Positions 9,254-17,577 of a stretch of 64,000 nucleotides of DNA are shown in pieces; the first letter of the stretch is position 1, and each line of letters opens with the position of its first letter. This stretch comes from a virus. The stretch covers positions 62,001-126,000 of IMG/VR virus record IMGVR_UViG_3300037475_000032. One strand, given 5' to 3'. The notes below the pieces were generated by a model. It was not told the origin of the DNA and ran no database searches. It saw only the letters and a list, made by a program, of their open reading frames with translations. A program made the position numbers and the translations under genes.

Positions 9254-9511
9254 TCATCCGTTTATGTCGGGTCCGTCGTACCTTGCGTATTCGTTATCTC
9301 TGACTAGCCTATCAAGCGCCAGTCTCACATCATCGGCGGGGTCCAAGTAGGTTCCGCAACCGTCGCAGCATGGGTCCTCGCCCTCGCAAGGCTCACCCTC
9401 ATTACCTTCGCTGTAAAGTTCCTCGTCTCTGTCCCAGCACGTCACCTCGAAGGGCTTGTTGAAGACTTCACAGGTGATTGAAGGACATGCGTAATCAATG
9501 ATCTGGCTCAT
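9254..9511 (-). CDS. small cysteine-rich acidic protein, 85 aa
   Basis: Start ATG at 9511 has GGAGG 7 bases upstream. Cysteines are concentrated in the middle (CEGEDPCCDGCGTYLD), suggesting a zinc-binding knuckle; the rest is acidic. It is coupled to the upstream gene by a 17-base overlap and lies just before the helicase. Function unknown. Confidence 0.65.
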   Translation of the reverse strand: MSQIIDYACPSITCEVFNKPFEVTCWDRDEELYSEGNEGEPCEGEDPCCDGCGTYLDPADDVRLALDRLVRDNEYARYDGPDING

Positions 9512-10103
9512 CGTCAACCTCCTCGGTTAGCCACTCTCTGGTAGCAGGGTCAAGCTCACCATCGACTTCCTCCGCTCCCTCTATCAGAGTGGGAGTGCAA
9601 TCCACTCTCTTGGGCTTCACGGGCCTGAGCCTTAGGTTACCATGCTCGTCAGCGATTAGCTCCGCTGTCTCAGTTCCCTGCTCATCCGCCCACTCGGCGT
9701 CCTCAGGAAGATCGAGCATGGGAACTGCACGAGTGACGATCTCACCTTCGACCGTGACCTCATCCACGACGGTTGCCTCGATGGAATCTGGATGCAGGGT
9801 GATGTCAACGCCGTCCGCATAGACCTTGTAGCCACCGGCAGGCTCCACGCCTTTCATCTTGTACTTGATGAGCAGCCTGCGAGCATCCACGAAGTTTGGA
9901 TCGGGCGAGCGAAGGATGCGCAAGCAGCGCTGATATGCGACTACGAGGTTGAGGGCCTTCTCCAAGTCCTCGACTAGCTGAGCCTGGATCTTCTTCAAGT
10001 TCTCCGACTCCCCGTACTTCTCATAGAGCAGTCGGCGTAGGGCCGCAATCTCGTCCTCTCGGGGCATCGGAACGGTGCTCAGCGGAAACTCGATCTCGCT
10101 CAT
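9495..10103 (-). CDS. hypothetical protein, 202 aa
   Basis: Unrecognised. The N-terminal 65 residues look like a coiled-coil or helical hairpin (EKYGESENLKKIQAQLVEDLEK), followed by a beta-rich acidic region and a very acidic C-terminus. The start overlaps the loader stop (ATGA type). The position between loader and helicase suggests a replication accessory role, but nothing in the sequence proves it. Confidence 0.7.
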   Translation of the reverse strand: MSEIEFPLSTVPMPREDEIAALRRLLYEKYGESENLKKIQAQLVEDLEKALNLVVAYQRCLRILRSPDPNFVDARRLLIKYKMKGVEPAGGYKVYADGVDITLHPDSIEATVVDEVTVEGEIVTRAVPMLDLPEDAEWADEQGTETAELIADEHGNLRLRPVKPKRVDCTPTLIEGAEEVDGELDPATREWLTEEVDDEPDH

Positions 10104-10957
10104 GTGATTGGTCTCCTCTGGCCGTTCTCGGCCAACTCGGTATTCAGGTCCCAGATGCCTTCGCGTCGAGCGTCGTTACCCACAATCCCGATATGGGACT
10201 GCTTGGCTGCGAGCAGTGAGTAAGTGCGTTCGTAGTGATCGTCTAGCTCGGAAGGCTCTAGGTTGGAGGTAATGATGGTCACGCGACCGTAGTTGGTCCT
10301 GTAGCGAACCAACTCCTCAAACTTGGAGGCAAAGAGCCCGTGCTGAGCGGACGAGATCGGTTGCACGACCTCATCGAGAACTAGCATGGTGCTGTTCTTC
10401 AAGCGGTCTTCCATGCGCGCACGATCCTCATACGGAGATTCGTACAGCGACATGATGTCTCGGAAGTTGATGTAGAAGACCGACTCCCCACGCTTCACCA
10501 AGTCACGGGCTACGCGCGTGGCAAGGAAGGTCTTGCCGGTTCCCTGTGTCTTCGAGTAGTACCCCAAGCCAAGCCCGTAGACCCTGTTGTCATCCCAGTG
10601 TTCCAGGTACTTGGTCGTGTCGTCCCATGCTTGTGGGTCCCCATAGTAGTCCTCGGGGTCGAGACGCATGTACTCCTCGGGGATATGGGCTAGGAGGTAG
10701 TGACGAAAGAGGTTAACCTGACCCTCGCAGTCACAGACCTCAATGCCGTCGCGTCCCTCAAAGGTGCTCTCGGCCCACTCGTGGATGCCGGGTGCTACTT
10801 CTATCGGCTTCGCCCCACAGGTGGGGCAACGATGACTACTCCCCTGAGGACTCCTCTGGAGCAGTATCTCCACTTCCTCGAACTGCTGATTCGTCAGTCT
10901 CGGAAGTCTCAGCTTGGTCTCTGATCGCTTTGACAACTTCGGTGGCGTACTTGACAT
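10100..10957 (-). CDS. dnaC: DnaC/DnaI-like helicase loader (AAA+ ATPase)
   Basis: Loads the replicative helicase. AAA+ motifs are clear: Walker A KTQGTGKT (residues 136-143), Walker B MLVLDEV (191-197) and sensor-1 TIITSN. N-terminal zinc-type cysteines (CPTCG at 44-48 and CDC at 75-77) resemble those of DnaI-type loaders. The first 40 codons overlap the preceding kinase gene by 122 bases, unusually long; a GAGAGA ribosome site precedes this ATG, so I keep it. Confidence 0.88.
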   Translation of the reverse strand: MSSTPPKLSKRSETKLRLPRLTNQQFEEVEILLQRSPQGSSHRCPTCGAKPIEVAPGIHEWAESTFEGRDGIEVCDCEGQVNLFRHYLLAHIPEEYMRLDPEDYYGDPQAWDDTTKYLEHWDDNRVYGLGLGYYSKTQGTGKTFLATRVARDLVKRGESVFYINFRDIMSLYESPYEDRARMEDRLKNSTMLVLDEVVQPISSAQHGLFASKFEELVRYRTNYGRVTIITSNLEPSELDDHYERTYSLLAAKQSHIGIVGNDARREGIWDLNTELAENGQRRPIT

Positions 10958-11495
10958 TCTCTCTATCCGTGCCTCTCAGGGGGAGTGCTGACTTGAAGTG
11001 ACCTTCAAGGATCTCAGGGACCTTACGGTCGATCACTGTATCATACGAACGGCCCTTCTCCAGGAGGGTCTTTCCGTCGTATGGAAGGTACAGGAGAATG
11101 TCATAGTCGAAGATGACCGTCTCCAACATTCCGAGCGCTGTCATGGCTGTGCGAGCGCGCACGAACTCGTCTATGTCATCCTGATTTATAGACGCCTCGT
11201 TGGCCTTGATCGCTGCGTAACAGATGGTCTCGTACATCGTGCCACAGGTAATGACGTTGTTACCCTTGGCTTCGGCCGCTTGCTCCAAGGTCCAACGGTG
11301 AAACAAGATCTGGTAGTTCTGCGCGTAGGTAGCGAAGTACCCGTAGGCGTACCCGGTCTGCTTTTCGAGCTTGGGAACGTAGTCATCCACGACCGTAGGA
11401 GGCTTGTCGAAGACGTGCTGGCCTAGTCCGTACGCTAGCTTGCGGGCGAACTTGCTCTTGCCTGCTCCGGGTGCTCCTATTACGCCGATCTTCAT
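10836..11495 (-). CDS. P-loop nucleotide kinase-like ATPase
   Basis: 219 residues with a P-loop at the very N-terminus (GAPGAGKS, residues 7-14), a layout typical of nucleoside or nucleotide kinases and related NTPases. The middle region (VITCGTMYETICYAA) and a C-terminal LPLRGTDRENVKYA resemble the deoxynucleoside/adenylate-kinase-like group used by phages. Substrate is not deducible. The 3' end overlaps the helicase loader. Confidence 0.65.
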   Translation of the reverse strand: MKIGVIGAPGAGKSKFARKLAYGLGQHVFDKPPTVVDDYVPKLEKQTGYAYGYFATYAQNYQILFHRWTLEQAAEAKGNNVITCGTMYETICYAAIKANEASINQDDIDEFVRARTAMTALGMLETVIFDYDILLYLPYDGKTLLEKGRSYDTVIDRKVPEILEGHFKSALPLRGTDRENVKYATEVVKAIRDQAETSETDESAVRGSGDTAPEESSGE

Positions 11496-11773
11496 TGGGT
11501 GTTCTCTCTTTCGATCATGCTGATGAGGGTCATGGTAGCGCAGACCAAATCGTATCGTCTCTTACCTATACGACCTCCTCTATAAGCCTTCGACGCGATC
11601 TCGGTCACGTCATCGATCCCCAGCCTCCTATCCCCCGATGGATCTCGGGGGATGGTGACGAACCCTCCACGATCCCACTTACGCAGGGTGACTGGACTCT
11701 TGCCTAGCAGGCGTCCCAGGTCAGTGATCGTGAAGTGAAAACGCCAGTTCTTGGGGTCGGTTGTCGTTCGCAT
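11492..11773 (-). CDS. helix-turn-helix DNA-binding protein, MerR/excisionase-like
   Basis: 93 residues. The N-terminal half (ITDLGRLLGKSPVTLRKWDRG) is a winged HTH of the MerR/Xis type, where a wing (IPRDPSGDRRLG) follows the recognition helix and reads into a DDV segment. There is no effector domain. It is a candidate transcription regulator of the phage; it lies one gene from the divergent control region at 12766-13091. Confidence 0.75.
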   Translation of the reverse strand: MRTTTDPKNWRFHFTITDLGRLLGKSPVTLRKWDRGGFVTIPRDPSGDRRLGIDDVTEIASKAYRGGRIGKRRYDLVCATMTLISMIERENTQ

Positions 11774-12445
11774 CTAGCTGTCATCCTCAAGCTCCTCGGG
11801 CTTGGCGTCACGAGGGGCCTCCAGGCGTAGTGTCACGGGTGCCGGGACGAGGTAAGGCTGCATCTTTGCCATATCGGCATCAGACATTTCCTCAGGATCG
11901 ATGAGTACCCTCGGCCAGTCAGTACCCGACTGCTTGACCTCAACCCATCCCATCATCGTGGGGTAGTCGATGTCCGCAAACTCACAGAACTCTTGCAGTA
12001 GCTCCAAGTCCTTGTACGGGACTGGACGTGAAATCCTCTCCCATAGCTCAGGATCGTCGGCCTTCAACGCATCGTCGTCCAAGGATGGATTGCCCTGGAT
12101 GGCATTGCGTTGGTACACCCTGCCGTCTTCCTTGTTGACGTAGACGAACTTCTTGAGAGACGGGTCCTCTTCAAGCTGAACCTTCTCGTCATCATCGACG
12201 GAGACTACGCGCCAGCCGGGATACCACTTGGCAGCCCAGGTTTCAACGAGATCCCTTTGTCCGCCAAGGGTCCTCGGTATCCCCACACTTCTCTGCGCCA
12301 GAATTCCCTCCTCCAACGCCTTAGTCGCTGCCTCAAAGAACTCACCTCTCGATGTGTCTAGGTCTTTCTTGGCTGTCTTGTTGACCTCATGGTTGATACC
12401 CAGGTCAAGGGTAATCTCAATCAGGCTTCTGTCTTGGTCGCTCAT
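11774..12445 (-). CDS. hypothetical protein, 223 aa
   Basis: Unrecognised soluble acidic protein. It contains a Trp-rich core (LVETWAAKWYPGWRVV) and an acidic C-terminus. Its start overlaps the stop of the SWIM-protein gene (ATGA) and its stop abuts the HTH gene, so it is part of the minus-strand operon. Confidence 0.7.
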   Translation of the reverse strand: MSDQDRSLIEITLDLGINHEVNKTAKKDLDTSRGEFFEAATKALEEGILAQRSVGIPRTLGGQRDLVETWAAKWYPGWRVVSVDDDEKVQLEEDPSLKKFVYVNKEDGRVYQRNAIQGNPSLDDDALKADDPELWERISRPVPYKDLELLQEFCEFADIDYPTMMGWVEVKQSGTDWPRVLIDPEEMSDADMAKMQPYLVPAPVTLRLEAPRDAKPEELEDDS

Positions 12446-12765
12446 GCGTATTCAGTCGTTCTAGTAGTTGTGGAGCCGCATCGAGGGCATATCATGTCCC
12501 TCTCTTGCTCAGGGGTCTGTTGCTCAGGGCCACCTTTTGAGTCCCATCGACAGAGATTGTCGAACGCTTCTTGGATGTGTCGGCAGTGTCCTCGATATTC
12601 GTAGCCCTTGCAGTCGCATATGAAGTCATCGATCCCGTCCGTGGGGAGAGGAACCATGACCTGATGAATCACACCAGGTTCAGACTCCGACTCCAAATCG
12701 ACAGTCCACCAGGGTAGCGCAGATTCGCACTTCTGAACATGAACGAGATCCATCCAGGCGATCAT
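12442..12765 (-). CDS. SWIM zinc-finger protein, 107 aa
   Basis: First gene of the minus-strand operon. Residues around 57-71 carry CDCKGYEYRGHCRH, a CxCxnCxH SWIM zinc finger known from DNA- or protein-binding proteins, and a C-terminal CPRCG adds a half knuckle. I start at the ATG at 12765, preceded by GAGGTG; a frame without a good start extends upstream to 12912 through the operator region. The function is probably regulatory or replication-linked. Confidence 0.75.
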   Translation of the reverse strand: MIAWMDLVHVQKCESALPWWTVDLESESEPGVIHQVMVPLPTDGIDDFICDCKGYEYRGHCRHIQEAFDNLCRWDSKGGPEQQTPEQERDMICPRCGSTTTRTTEYA

Positions 12766-12809
12766 AGCACACCTCGTCAGCCTACCCGTGCGTGCGCCAT
12801 TTTCCCTTC

Positions 12810-12874
12810 CGAGTCTTCCTGACCGAGTATTCGATCCGAATACTTTCAGTGTGAGTGTGTGGTCGAGTCTTCCT
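12810..12874. promoter_or_regulatory. operator-like palindrome flanked by direct repeats
   Basis: At 12826-12844 AGTATTCG and CGAATACT form a perfect 8-bp inverted repeat around a 3-base spacer. It is flanked on both sides by the 11-base direct repeat CGAGTCTTCCT (12810-12820 and 12864-12874). It lies in the leader between the minus-strand promoter at 12938-12966 and the first gene, where a repressor could block transcription. Confidence 0.6.
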
Positions 12875-12937
12875 ACCACTCCTGCCTGATACTCCTTTCC
12901 CTTCTCTATCAATAATCAGCCGACACGCGCGCAGGCG

Positions 12938-12966
12938 CGTATAGCATAACCACACGGATTCTTCAA
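12938..12966 (-). promoter_or_regulatory. sigma-70-like promoter of the replication operon
   Basis: Minus strand TTGAAG, 17-base spacer, TATACG. It would produce a leader of about 165 bases crossing the palindrome and repeats at 12810-12874 before the SWIM gene. Confidence 0.55.
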
Positions 12967-12992
12967 GTCCCCAGTATTCACCGATTCACTGT

Positions 12993-13004
12993 TATACTTG
13001 CGGC
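12993..13004 (+). promoter_or_regulatory. extended -10 promoter motif before ribonucleotide reductase
   Basis: TATACT preceded by TGT (extended -10) with no clear -35. The 12-base string TATACTTGCGGC recurs exactly at 25464-25475 just before another RNA-gene cluster, suggesting a shared promoter type. The region 12766-13091 holds no convincing gene apart from these control elements. Confidence 0.45.
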
Positions 13005-13091
13005 AAGCGAGCAACCCAGCTTCGCACTTAGCGGTCGTGGTGGGCGACCTATAACTCCTACTGAGCAAACTACGTCAATGAAGGATGGTCC

Positions 13092-14804
13092 ATGGAGGCA
13101 GCGTCACTACCCGTCGAATCGGGTCCCGAGCAGTACGAGTTGAGCCCGATAATCGCCGATGGAGACGCAATGAGCCAATGGGCGTTCAAGCAGTACACGG
13201 ACAAGTACTCTTGGAAGGACGAGGCTGGAGAACCTACTGAGATCTGGCCCGACACCGCTTATCGAGTCGTCAGAAACGTCCTTGGAGCGCTTGGATACAC
13301 GGATTCTCACCCTGACTTCCAAGCCTTGCTCCGTCTTATCACGCAACGCAAGTTTATCCCCGGTGGGCGCTACTTGGCCTCTGCCGGGCGTCAGATTCAC
13401 CAGACCAACAACTGCTTCCTCTACCGCTGTGAGGACTCAAGGGAGGGTTGGGCGGACCTAGTTCGCAAGTCCATTATGGGACTCTCATCCGGTGGTGGCA
13501 TCGGAGTCGTGTACAGCGATGTTCGTGAGAACGGATCGCTCATCAAGAAGACCGGAGGTGTAGCCACTGGCCCACTCTCCCCGGCGAACATGGTTAACGA
13601 GGTTGCACGCCACGTCATGCAGGGCGGTCATCGTCGTTCGGCCATCTGGGGTGGCCTTCATTGGGATCACCCAGATGTCTTCGACTGGATCAAGGCCAAG
13701 GACTGGAGCGAGGAGATTAAGGCAGCCAAGGCCAAGGACTTCAATGCACCGGCTCCCATGGACATGACCAACATCTCGGTCATTCTCGACTCGGAGTTTT
13801 TCTTCGCGTACCAGGAGAGGGCACACCCGAAGCACGATTGGGCCATGAGGGTCTATTGGGCCACGGTCAGGAGCATGATCTCCAACGGAGAGCCCGGATT
13901 CAGCGTGGATATCGGTCAGAACGCCCGTGAGAACTTGCGAAACGCCTGCACAGAGATCACCAGTGAGGATGATTCGGATGTCTGCAACTTGGGCTCCATC
14001 AACATGGCCCGTATCGAGAACAAGGACGAGTTTAAACAGGCTGTGAGGCTAGGGATGCTGTTCCTTATCGCCGGAACCGTCTACTCGGACGTGCCGCACG
14101 ACGAGGTACGCTTGACAAGAGAGAAGAATCGTCGTACAGGACTCGGCCTGATGGGCGTACATGAGTGGCTTCTAACCCGTGGATACCGCTACGAGATGAG
14201 CGACGAGCTAGCCGACTGGCTTGACATCTACAAGAACGATAGCGACCATCATGCCGAGCAGATCGCCAAGCAACACAACCTCTCCGTGCCGGTCAAGAAG
14301 CGAGCCATCGCCCCCAATGGCACTATTGGGATCATCGGCGAAACGACGACATCGGCAGAGCCGATCTTCTGTGTTGCCTACAAGCGTCGCTTCATCGACA
14401 ACGACCGCAAGTGGCGCTACCAGTACGTCATCGACCCCACCGCCCATCGCCTCATCACGGAGAAGGGCGTGCATCCTGACGACATCGAGGACGCCTACTC
14501 GCTCAGCTACAACGTCGAGCGACGCATCAGCTTCCAGGCCGACTTGCAGGACTACATCGATCACGGCATCTCGTCTACAATCAACCTTCCCTACCCAATC
14601 GTGGATGAGCAAGAGGTCAAGGACTTCGGGCTCACGCTCATGAAGTACCTGCCCCGCTTGCGTGGGATCACCTGCTACCCCGATGGAGCCCGTTCAGGAC
14701 AGCCACTAGAAGCGGTCCCGTACGACATCGCCAAGGACCACACGGGGGTCACGCTAGACGAGGATCGAGACCAGGCTTGTGCTTCCGGCGCTTGTGGTGT
14801 ATAG
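13092..14804 (+). CDS. nrdJ: ribonucleotide reductase, probably class II (B12-dependent)
   Basis: Converts ribonucleotides to deoxyribonucleotides for phage DNA synthesis. The RNR barrel motifs are visible: N-C-x-E as NACTEI (N284, C286, E288), redox cysteines C108 and C298 (VCNLGSIN), PNGTIGIIGETT near 400, and a C-terminal CASGAC pair (C563/C568) for re-reduction. No small subunit (nrdB) gene or NrdG activase is near, which favours the class II adenosylcobalamin type. AAGGA lies 8 bases before the ATG. At 570 residues it is a compact phage version. Confidence 0.88.
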   Translation: MEAASLPVESGPEQYELSPIIADGDAMSQWAFKQYTDKYSWKDEAGEPTEIWPDTAYRVVRNVLGALGYTDSHPDFQALLRLITQRKFIPGGRYLASAGRQIHQTNNCFLYRCEDSREGWADLVRKSIMGLSSGGGIGVVYSDVRENGSLIKKTGGVATGPLSPANMVNEVARHVMQGGHRRSAIWGGLHWDHPDVFDWIKAKDWSEEIKAAKAKDFNAPAPMDMTNISVILDSEFFFAYQERAHPKHDWAMRVYWATVRSMISNGEPGFSVDIGQNARENLRNACTEITSEDDSDVCNLGSINMARIENKDEFKQAVRLGMLFLIAGTVYSDVPHDEVRLTREKNRRTGLGLMGVHEWLLTRGYRYEMSDELADWLDIYKNDSDHHAEQIAKQHNLSVPVKKRAIAPNGTIGIIGETTTSAEPIFCVAYKRRFIDNDRKWRYQYVIDPTAHRLITEKGVHPDDIEDAYSLSYNVERRISFQADLQDYIDHGISSTINLPYPIVDEQEVKDFGLTLMKYLPRLRGITCYPDGARSGQPLEAVPYDIAKDHTGVTLDEDRDQACASGACGV

Positions 14805-14812
14805 TACCGGGA
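14800..14812 (+). promoter_or_regulatory. -10 box with leaderless start for the 128-aa gene
   Basis: TATAGT at 14800-14805 (with TTGTGC 17 bases upstream, inside the RNR gene) ends 7 bases before the ATG at 14813, the spacing expected for a transcript that starts at its own start codon. Confidence 0.4.
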
Positions 14813-15199
14813 ATGATCCAGAACTTCGTTGACTGCTTCATCAAGGAGCAGAAGAAACTATTCGTAGACTACCATCCGGGCTCCTACGAGGCAATCGTAG
14901 AAGAGGTCATCAAGGCCATTAACCCGGACAGCGACTACGATCTGCCCGACCCTTCCCGCATCCACACGATTGATGACGGGGACTACCAGGGCACGCTTGT
15001 CTTCGTCATCGGGGCAGGTGGCTACCAGCCGCACCGCTACTGGGCTACGTCGGTTAGCTATGGCTCGTGCGGAGGCTGCGATACCCTCCAGGGCATCAGG
15101 GACGAGGGGCACACGGAAGATGGAGCGCCGACTGAGAGTCAGACGGCTGATTACCAGACCTTGGCCCTCCATCTCGTTCAGAGCTTGACGGAGATCTGA
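14813..15199 (+). CDS. hypothetical protein, 128 aa
   Basis: Unrecognised. Acidic soluble protein with a Gly-rich middle (VIGAGGYQPHRYW, SYGSCGGCDTLQG). The ATG at 14813 is used because TATAGT lies 7 bases upstream; there is no Shine-Dalgarno sequence. It immediately follows RNR. Actinophages commonly carry unknowns of this type, which gives no function. Confidence 0.7.
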   Translation: MIQNFVDCFIKEQKKLFVDYHPGSYEAIVEEVIKAINPDSDYDLPDPSRIHTIDDGDYQGTLVFVIGAGGYQPHRYWATSVSYGSCGGCDTLQGIRDEGHTEDGAPTESQTADYQTLALHLVQSLTEI

Positions 15200-15200
15200 A

Positions 15201-15569
15201 ATGCCCCCCCGCGAGGCAACTAAGCTCTGGCACGATGACGTGCGCCCTGCACCGGAGGGTTGGCGCTGGGCTCAGACCAACCAAGAGGCGCAGCACATAC
15301 TCGAATCCTTCGATGTCGTGGAGTGCTCCCTTGACCACGATCTAGGGGCACCTCTCGGCAACATCTTCGTGGCCGGACACTCCCCGGAGGGCACCGGCTA
15401 CGATCTTGTGCGCTGGATGATCGAGAACAATCAGGTCCCGGCCAAGGTCACGATCCATTCGTGGAGCTACGATGGCGCACGCCGCATGGCGAGGGCCTTG
15501 GAGGACGCCGGACACGCTCCTGTGGTCGCCCCGTACGAGGTTCCCCGAGAGATGAACTGGATCAGATAG
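15201..15569 (+). CDS. cyclic-phosphate-processing receiver (cREC) domain protein
   Basis: Matches the receiver-like family named for predicted cyclic-phosphate processing: WHDDVRPAPEGW (D12, D13) at the start, SLDHDLG (D45, H46, D47) in the middle, TGYDLVRW, and a late VTIHSWSYDGARRM with the conserved HS. In that family the fold of response-regulator receivers is used as a phosphohydrolase on RNA ends rather than in signalling; this is a computational family inference. It precedes an HNH gene and the RNA array, consistent with an RNA-repair role. Confidence 0.75.
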   Translation: MPPREATKLWHDDVRPAPEGWRWAQTNQEAQHILESFDVVECSLDHDLGAPLGNIFVAGHSPEGTGYDLVRWMIENNQVPAKVTIHSWSYDGARRMARALEDAGHAPVVAPYEVPREMNWIR

Positions 15570-15580
15570 AATGGCCTTGT

Positions 15581-16399
15581 ATGGATCGGCCTTCCCAATA
15601 CCAGCGCTACCTCCAGTCTGAGCACTGGAGGGGCACGAAGGAAGCCTTCTGGAGCCAAGTTGAGAGGGCTTGTGAGGTATGTGGGAGCGAACATCAGCTA
15701 GAGGTGCATCACTGCTCCTACGCAAGGATCGGACGCGAGGAGTGGGGAGATCTAGTCGCTCTCTGTCGCCGCTGCCACGAGGCCGTCCATAGGCTCATTG
15801 AGAATGGTCAGGCCGAGCTTGAGAACGCTCATCTAGTACTCGATGGAGAAACGCCTGCATCGCCCCTGAGGATGCGTGGGAGGGTTAGGAGGGGCGATGT
15901 CTTGCAGGCCGACTCGGCAAAGCGACCCTTCGCGGCCAGTAGCGTCCCGCTCTTTGTCGAAGATGGCAAGACCTACACAGTCTCGGACCTAGACCACATC
16001 GCCACGCACATGCTCTGGATGCAGGGTGTTGGGGAGCACCGAATCCTCTTTACTCGTGCGCAGTGGAGGAACCGACTGACACCTGAGCTATTCGCCTCCG
16101 GGGACGTGATGGCCCCAGATCCCTCCTACACCTACGACCGCCATCACAACAGCATCGCGGGCATGTACAACCGCACCCATCCCGAAGGCCGTCAGTGGAA
16201 TAGTGAGGAGGAACGCAAAGAGTCGGGGCGCTCCTTCTACCGCAACACCAAAGTCACGGAGCATCGCGCTGTCGGCAAGTTCGTTTCGTCCTCGGCCCCA
16301 ACAATCACGAGGAACCTCACTAAACCGCTCTCCAAGCTAGAGATTGCCCTGATGGAGGCTGAGGAGAGGCGCGCAAAGAAAATCTTGAAGGCGGGGTAG
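15581..16399 (+). CDS. HNH endonuclease-like protein with C-terminal extension
   Basis: 272 residues from the ATG at 15581. The HNH fold is at residues 31-70: CEVC, EVHH, LCRRCHEAVH. The rest (about 100-272) is a basic, Arg/Lys-rich region of unknown fold, with TYDRHHNSIAGMYNRTHPEGRQW and a helical end; it may be a DNA-recognition module of the homing-endonuclease type. It lies at the edge of the tRNA array. No intron is seen. Confidence 0.7.
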   Translation: MDRPSQYQRYLQSEHWRGTKEAFWSQVERACEVCGSEHQLEVHHCSYARIGREEWGDLVALCRRCHEAVHRLIENGQAELENAHLVLDGETPASPLRMRGRVRRGDVLQADSAKRPFAASSVPLFVEDGKTYTVSDLDHIATHMLWMQGVGEHRILFTRAQWRNRLTPELFASGDVMAPDPSYTYDRHHNSIAGMYNRTHPEGRQWNSEEERKESGRSFYRNTKVTEHRAVGKFVSSSAPTITRNLTKPLSKLEIALMEAEERRAKKILKAG

Positions 16400-16533
16400 T
16401 ATTTTGCTATCCTTCCGTGGCGTAGGATATGAAGCACTTATGCAGAGCTATTTTGGACACCTGAATATCGAAGCAAAGGCTGGTTCGCCAGTCTCATAGC
16501 TCCTGGTCCCATATCACCACGATAGGTCCCAGG

Positions 16534-16574
16534 AGCCCTCCGAGAAAGATTTCTCAGGAGGGCTTCAACTTTTC
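16534..16574 (+). terminator. intrinsic terminator upstream of the tRNA array
   Basis: Long stem AGCCCTCC with GAGAAA paired to TTTCTC and GGAGGGCT, followed by TCAACTTTTC. It would stop transcripts from the RNR-HNH operon before the RNA genes. The stretch 16400-16645 holds no other gene I can support. Confidence 0.7.
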
Positions 16575-16645
16575 AGGAGAGTGTGGTAGAGTCTCGAACG
16601 AAGCGGTCAGGCAGAGCCGCTAACATAGAAATCGCCAGCCAAGAT

Positions 16646-16718
16646 GCCCTTGTAGCCCAACGGACAAGGCACTCGCCTTCTAAGCGAGCGATTGGGGGTT
16701 CGATTCCCTCCAAGGGCG
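16646..16718 (+). tRNA. tRNA-Arg (TCT)
   Basis: Acceptor GCCCTTG/CAAGGGC, anticodon loop CTTCTAA, T-arm GGGGG-TTCGATT-CCCTC. Discriminator G followed by CT. Confidence 0.93.
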
Positions 16719-16899
16719 CTACCGGCTTTACTCCCACCGGACATACTCAACGGGAGTGCGCAGGGTAAAAACCTACGTTGGCAGCGGTAACCATACCGCA
16801 ATGCGGGGATGTGCTCCCGTGGCCCCTAAGCCTAACAGCCGGGGTCTAGTTGCCACAGTCGAGGTCGCGCCCGGAAAAGTAGTGTCCTGCGTTCAACAT

Positions 16900-16983
16900 G
16901 CGTGTCAGGTGACTATCGGTTTGTCTCAGCGGGCTGTAACCCCGTGGCCTCTGGCTTGGAAGGTTCGACTCCTTCGGCACGCA
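16900..16983 (+). tRNA. tRNA-Tyr (GTA)
   Basis: Acceptor GCGTGTC/GGCACGC, loop CTGTAAC, long variable arm as expected for bacterial tRNA-Tyr. The preceding spacer contains GCGGTA/TACCGC hairpins. Confidence 0.9.
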
Positions 16984-16987
16984 CTCT

Positions 16988-17070
16988 GCGCAAATGATGG
17001 AATGGTAGACATGCTGTCTTGAGGAGGCAGTGCCCTAACGGGCGTGAGGGTTCGACTCCCTCTTTGCGCA
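16988..17070 (+). tRNA. tRNA-Leu (GAG)
   Basis: Acceptor GCGCAAA/TTTGCGC, loop TTGAGGA, long variable arm typical of Leu. Confidence 0.92.
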
Positions 17071-17074
17071 TCAT

Positions 17075-17156
17075 GCCGAAGTGATGGAATGGTAGACGTG
17101 CCACGCTTAGAACGTGGTGCCCTTGTGGCGTGCGGGTTCGACTCCCGCCTTCGGCA
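17075..17156 (+). tRNA. tRNA-Leu (TAG)
   Basis: Acceptor GCCGAAG/CTTCGGC, loop CTTAGAA, long variable arm. Confidence 0.93.
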
Positions 17157-17158
17157 CT

Positions 17159-17231
17159 TGCAGTAAGGTGGTCTGGATGACCATTTGTGGCTCATATCCA
17201 CAAGAGGAGAGTTCGATTCTCTCTGCTGCTA
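17159..17231 (+). tRNA. tRNA-Met (CAT), or Ile2 if the C34 is modified
   Basis: Anticodon stem TTGTGG/CCACAA with loop CTCATAT. Acceptor TGCAGTA/TGCTGCT leaves the first pair T-T mismatched. One of three CAT tRNAs; initiator, elongator and Ile2 roles cannot be told apart by anticodon. Confidence 0.75.
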
Positions 17232-17234
17232 TAC

Positions 17235-17316
17235 GTCTCTGTGGTGGAACTGGCAGACACGCACGGTTCAAACCCGTGTGCCATTTGGCGTGAGGGTTCG
17301 ACTCCCTCCAGGGACA
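17235..17316 (+). tRNA. tRNA-Leu (CAA)
   Basis: Acceptor GTCTCTG/CAGGGAC, loop TTCAAAC, long variable arm. Confidence 0.92.
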
Positions 17317-17326
17317 TGTAGTACGA

Positions 17327-17399
17327 GGGGCTATAGCTCAGTTGGGAGAGCATCGCGCTGGCAGTGCGAGGGTCAGGGGTTCGAGTCCCCTTAGCTCCA
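17327..17399 (+). tRNA. tRNA-Ala (GGC)
   Basis: Acceptor GGGGCTA/TAGCTCC, anticodon loop CTGGCAG, T-loop TTCGAGT. Confidence 0.9.
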
Positions 17400-17499
17400 T
17401 CGTCGCTTCCGGGTTGCCCGTGCCAGCGGGGACCGGACAAACACACTCCCTGGCAGGAGTGGAACAATACGGCCACAAGTGCCGGGCGGATGAAGTTTA

Positions 17500-17573
17500 C
17501 AGAACGTGGCGCAGCTTGGTAGCGTGCTCCCTTGGGGTGGGAGAGGTCGCGGGTTCAAATCCCGCCGTTCTGA
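17500..17573 (+). tRNA. tRNA-Pro (GGG)
   Basis: Acceptor CAGAACG/CGTTCTG, anticodon arm CTCCC-TTGGGGT-GGGAG. Preceded by a 100-base structured spacer without a tRNA. Confidence 0.93.
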
Positions 17574-17577
17574 CTGA

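Noticed and set aside
12766-12912. N-terminal extension of the SWIM gene to 12912
   Set aside because: It would start with TTG, cross the operator-like palindrome, and lacks a ribosome site, whereas the ATG at 12765 has GAGGTG.
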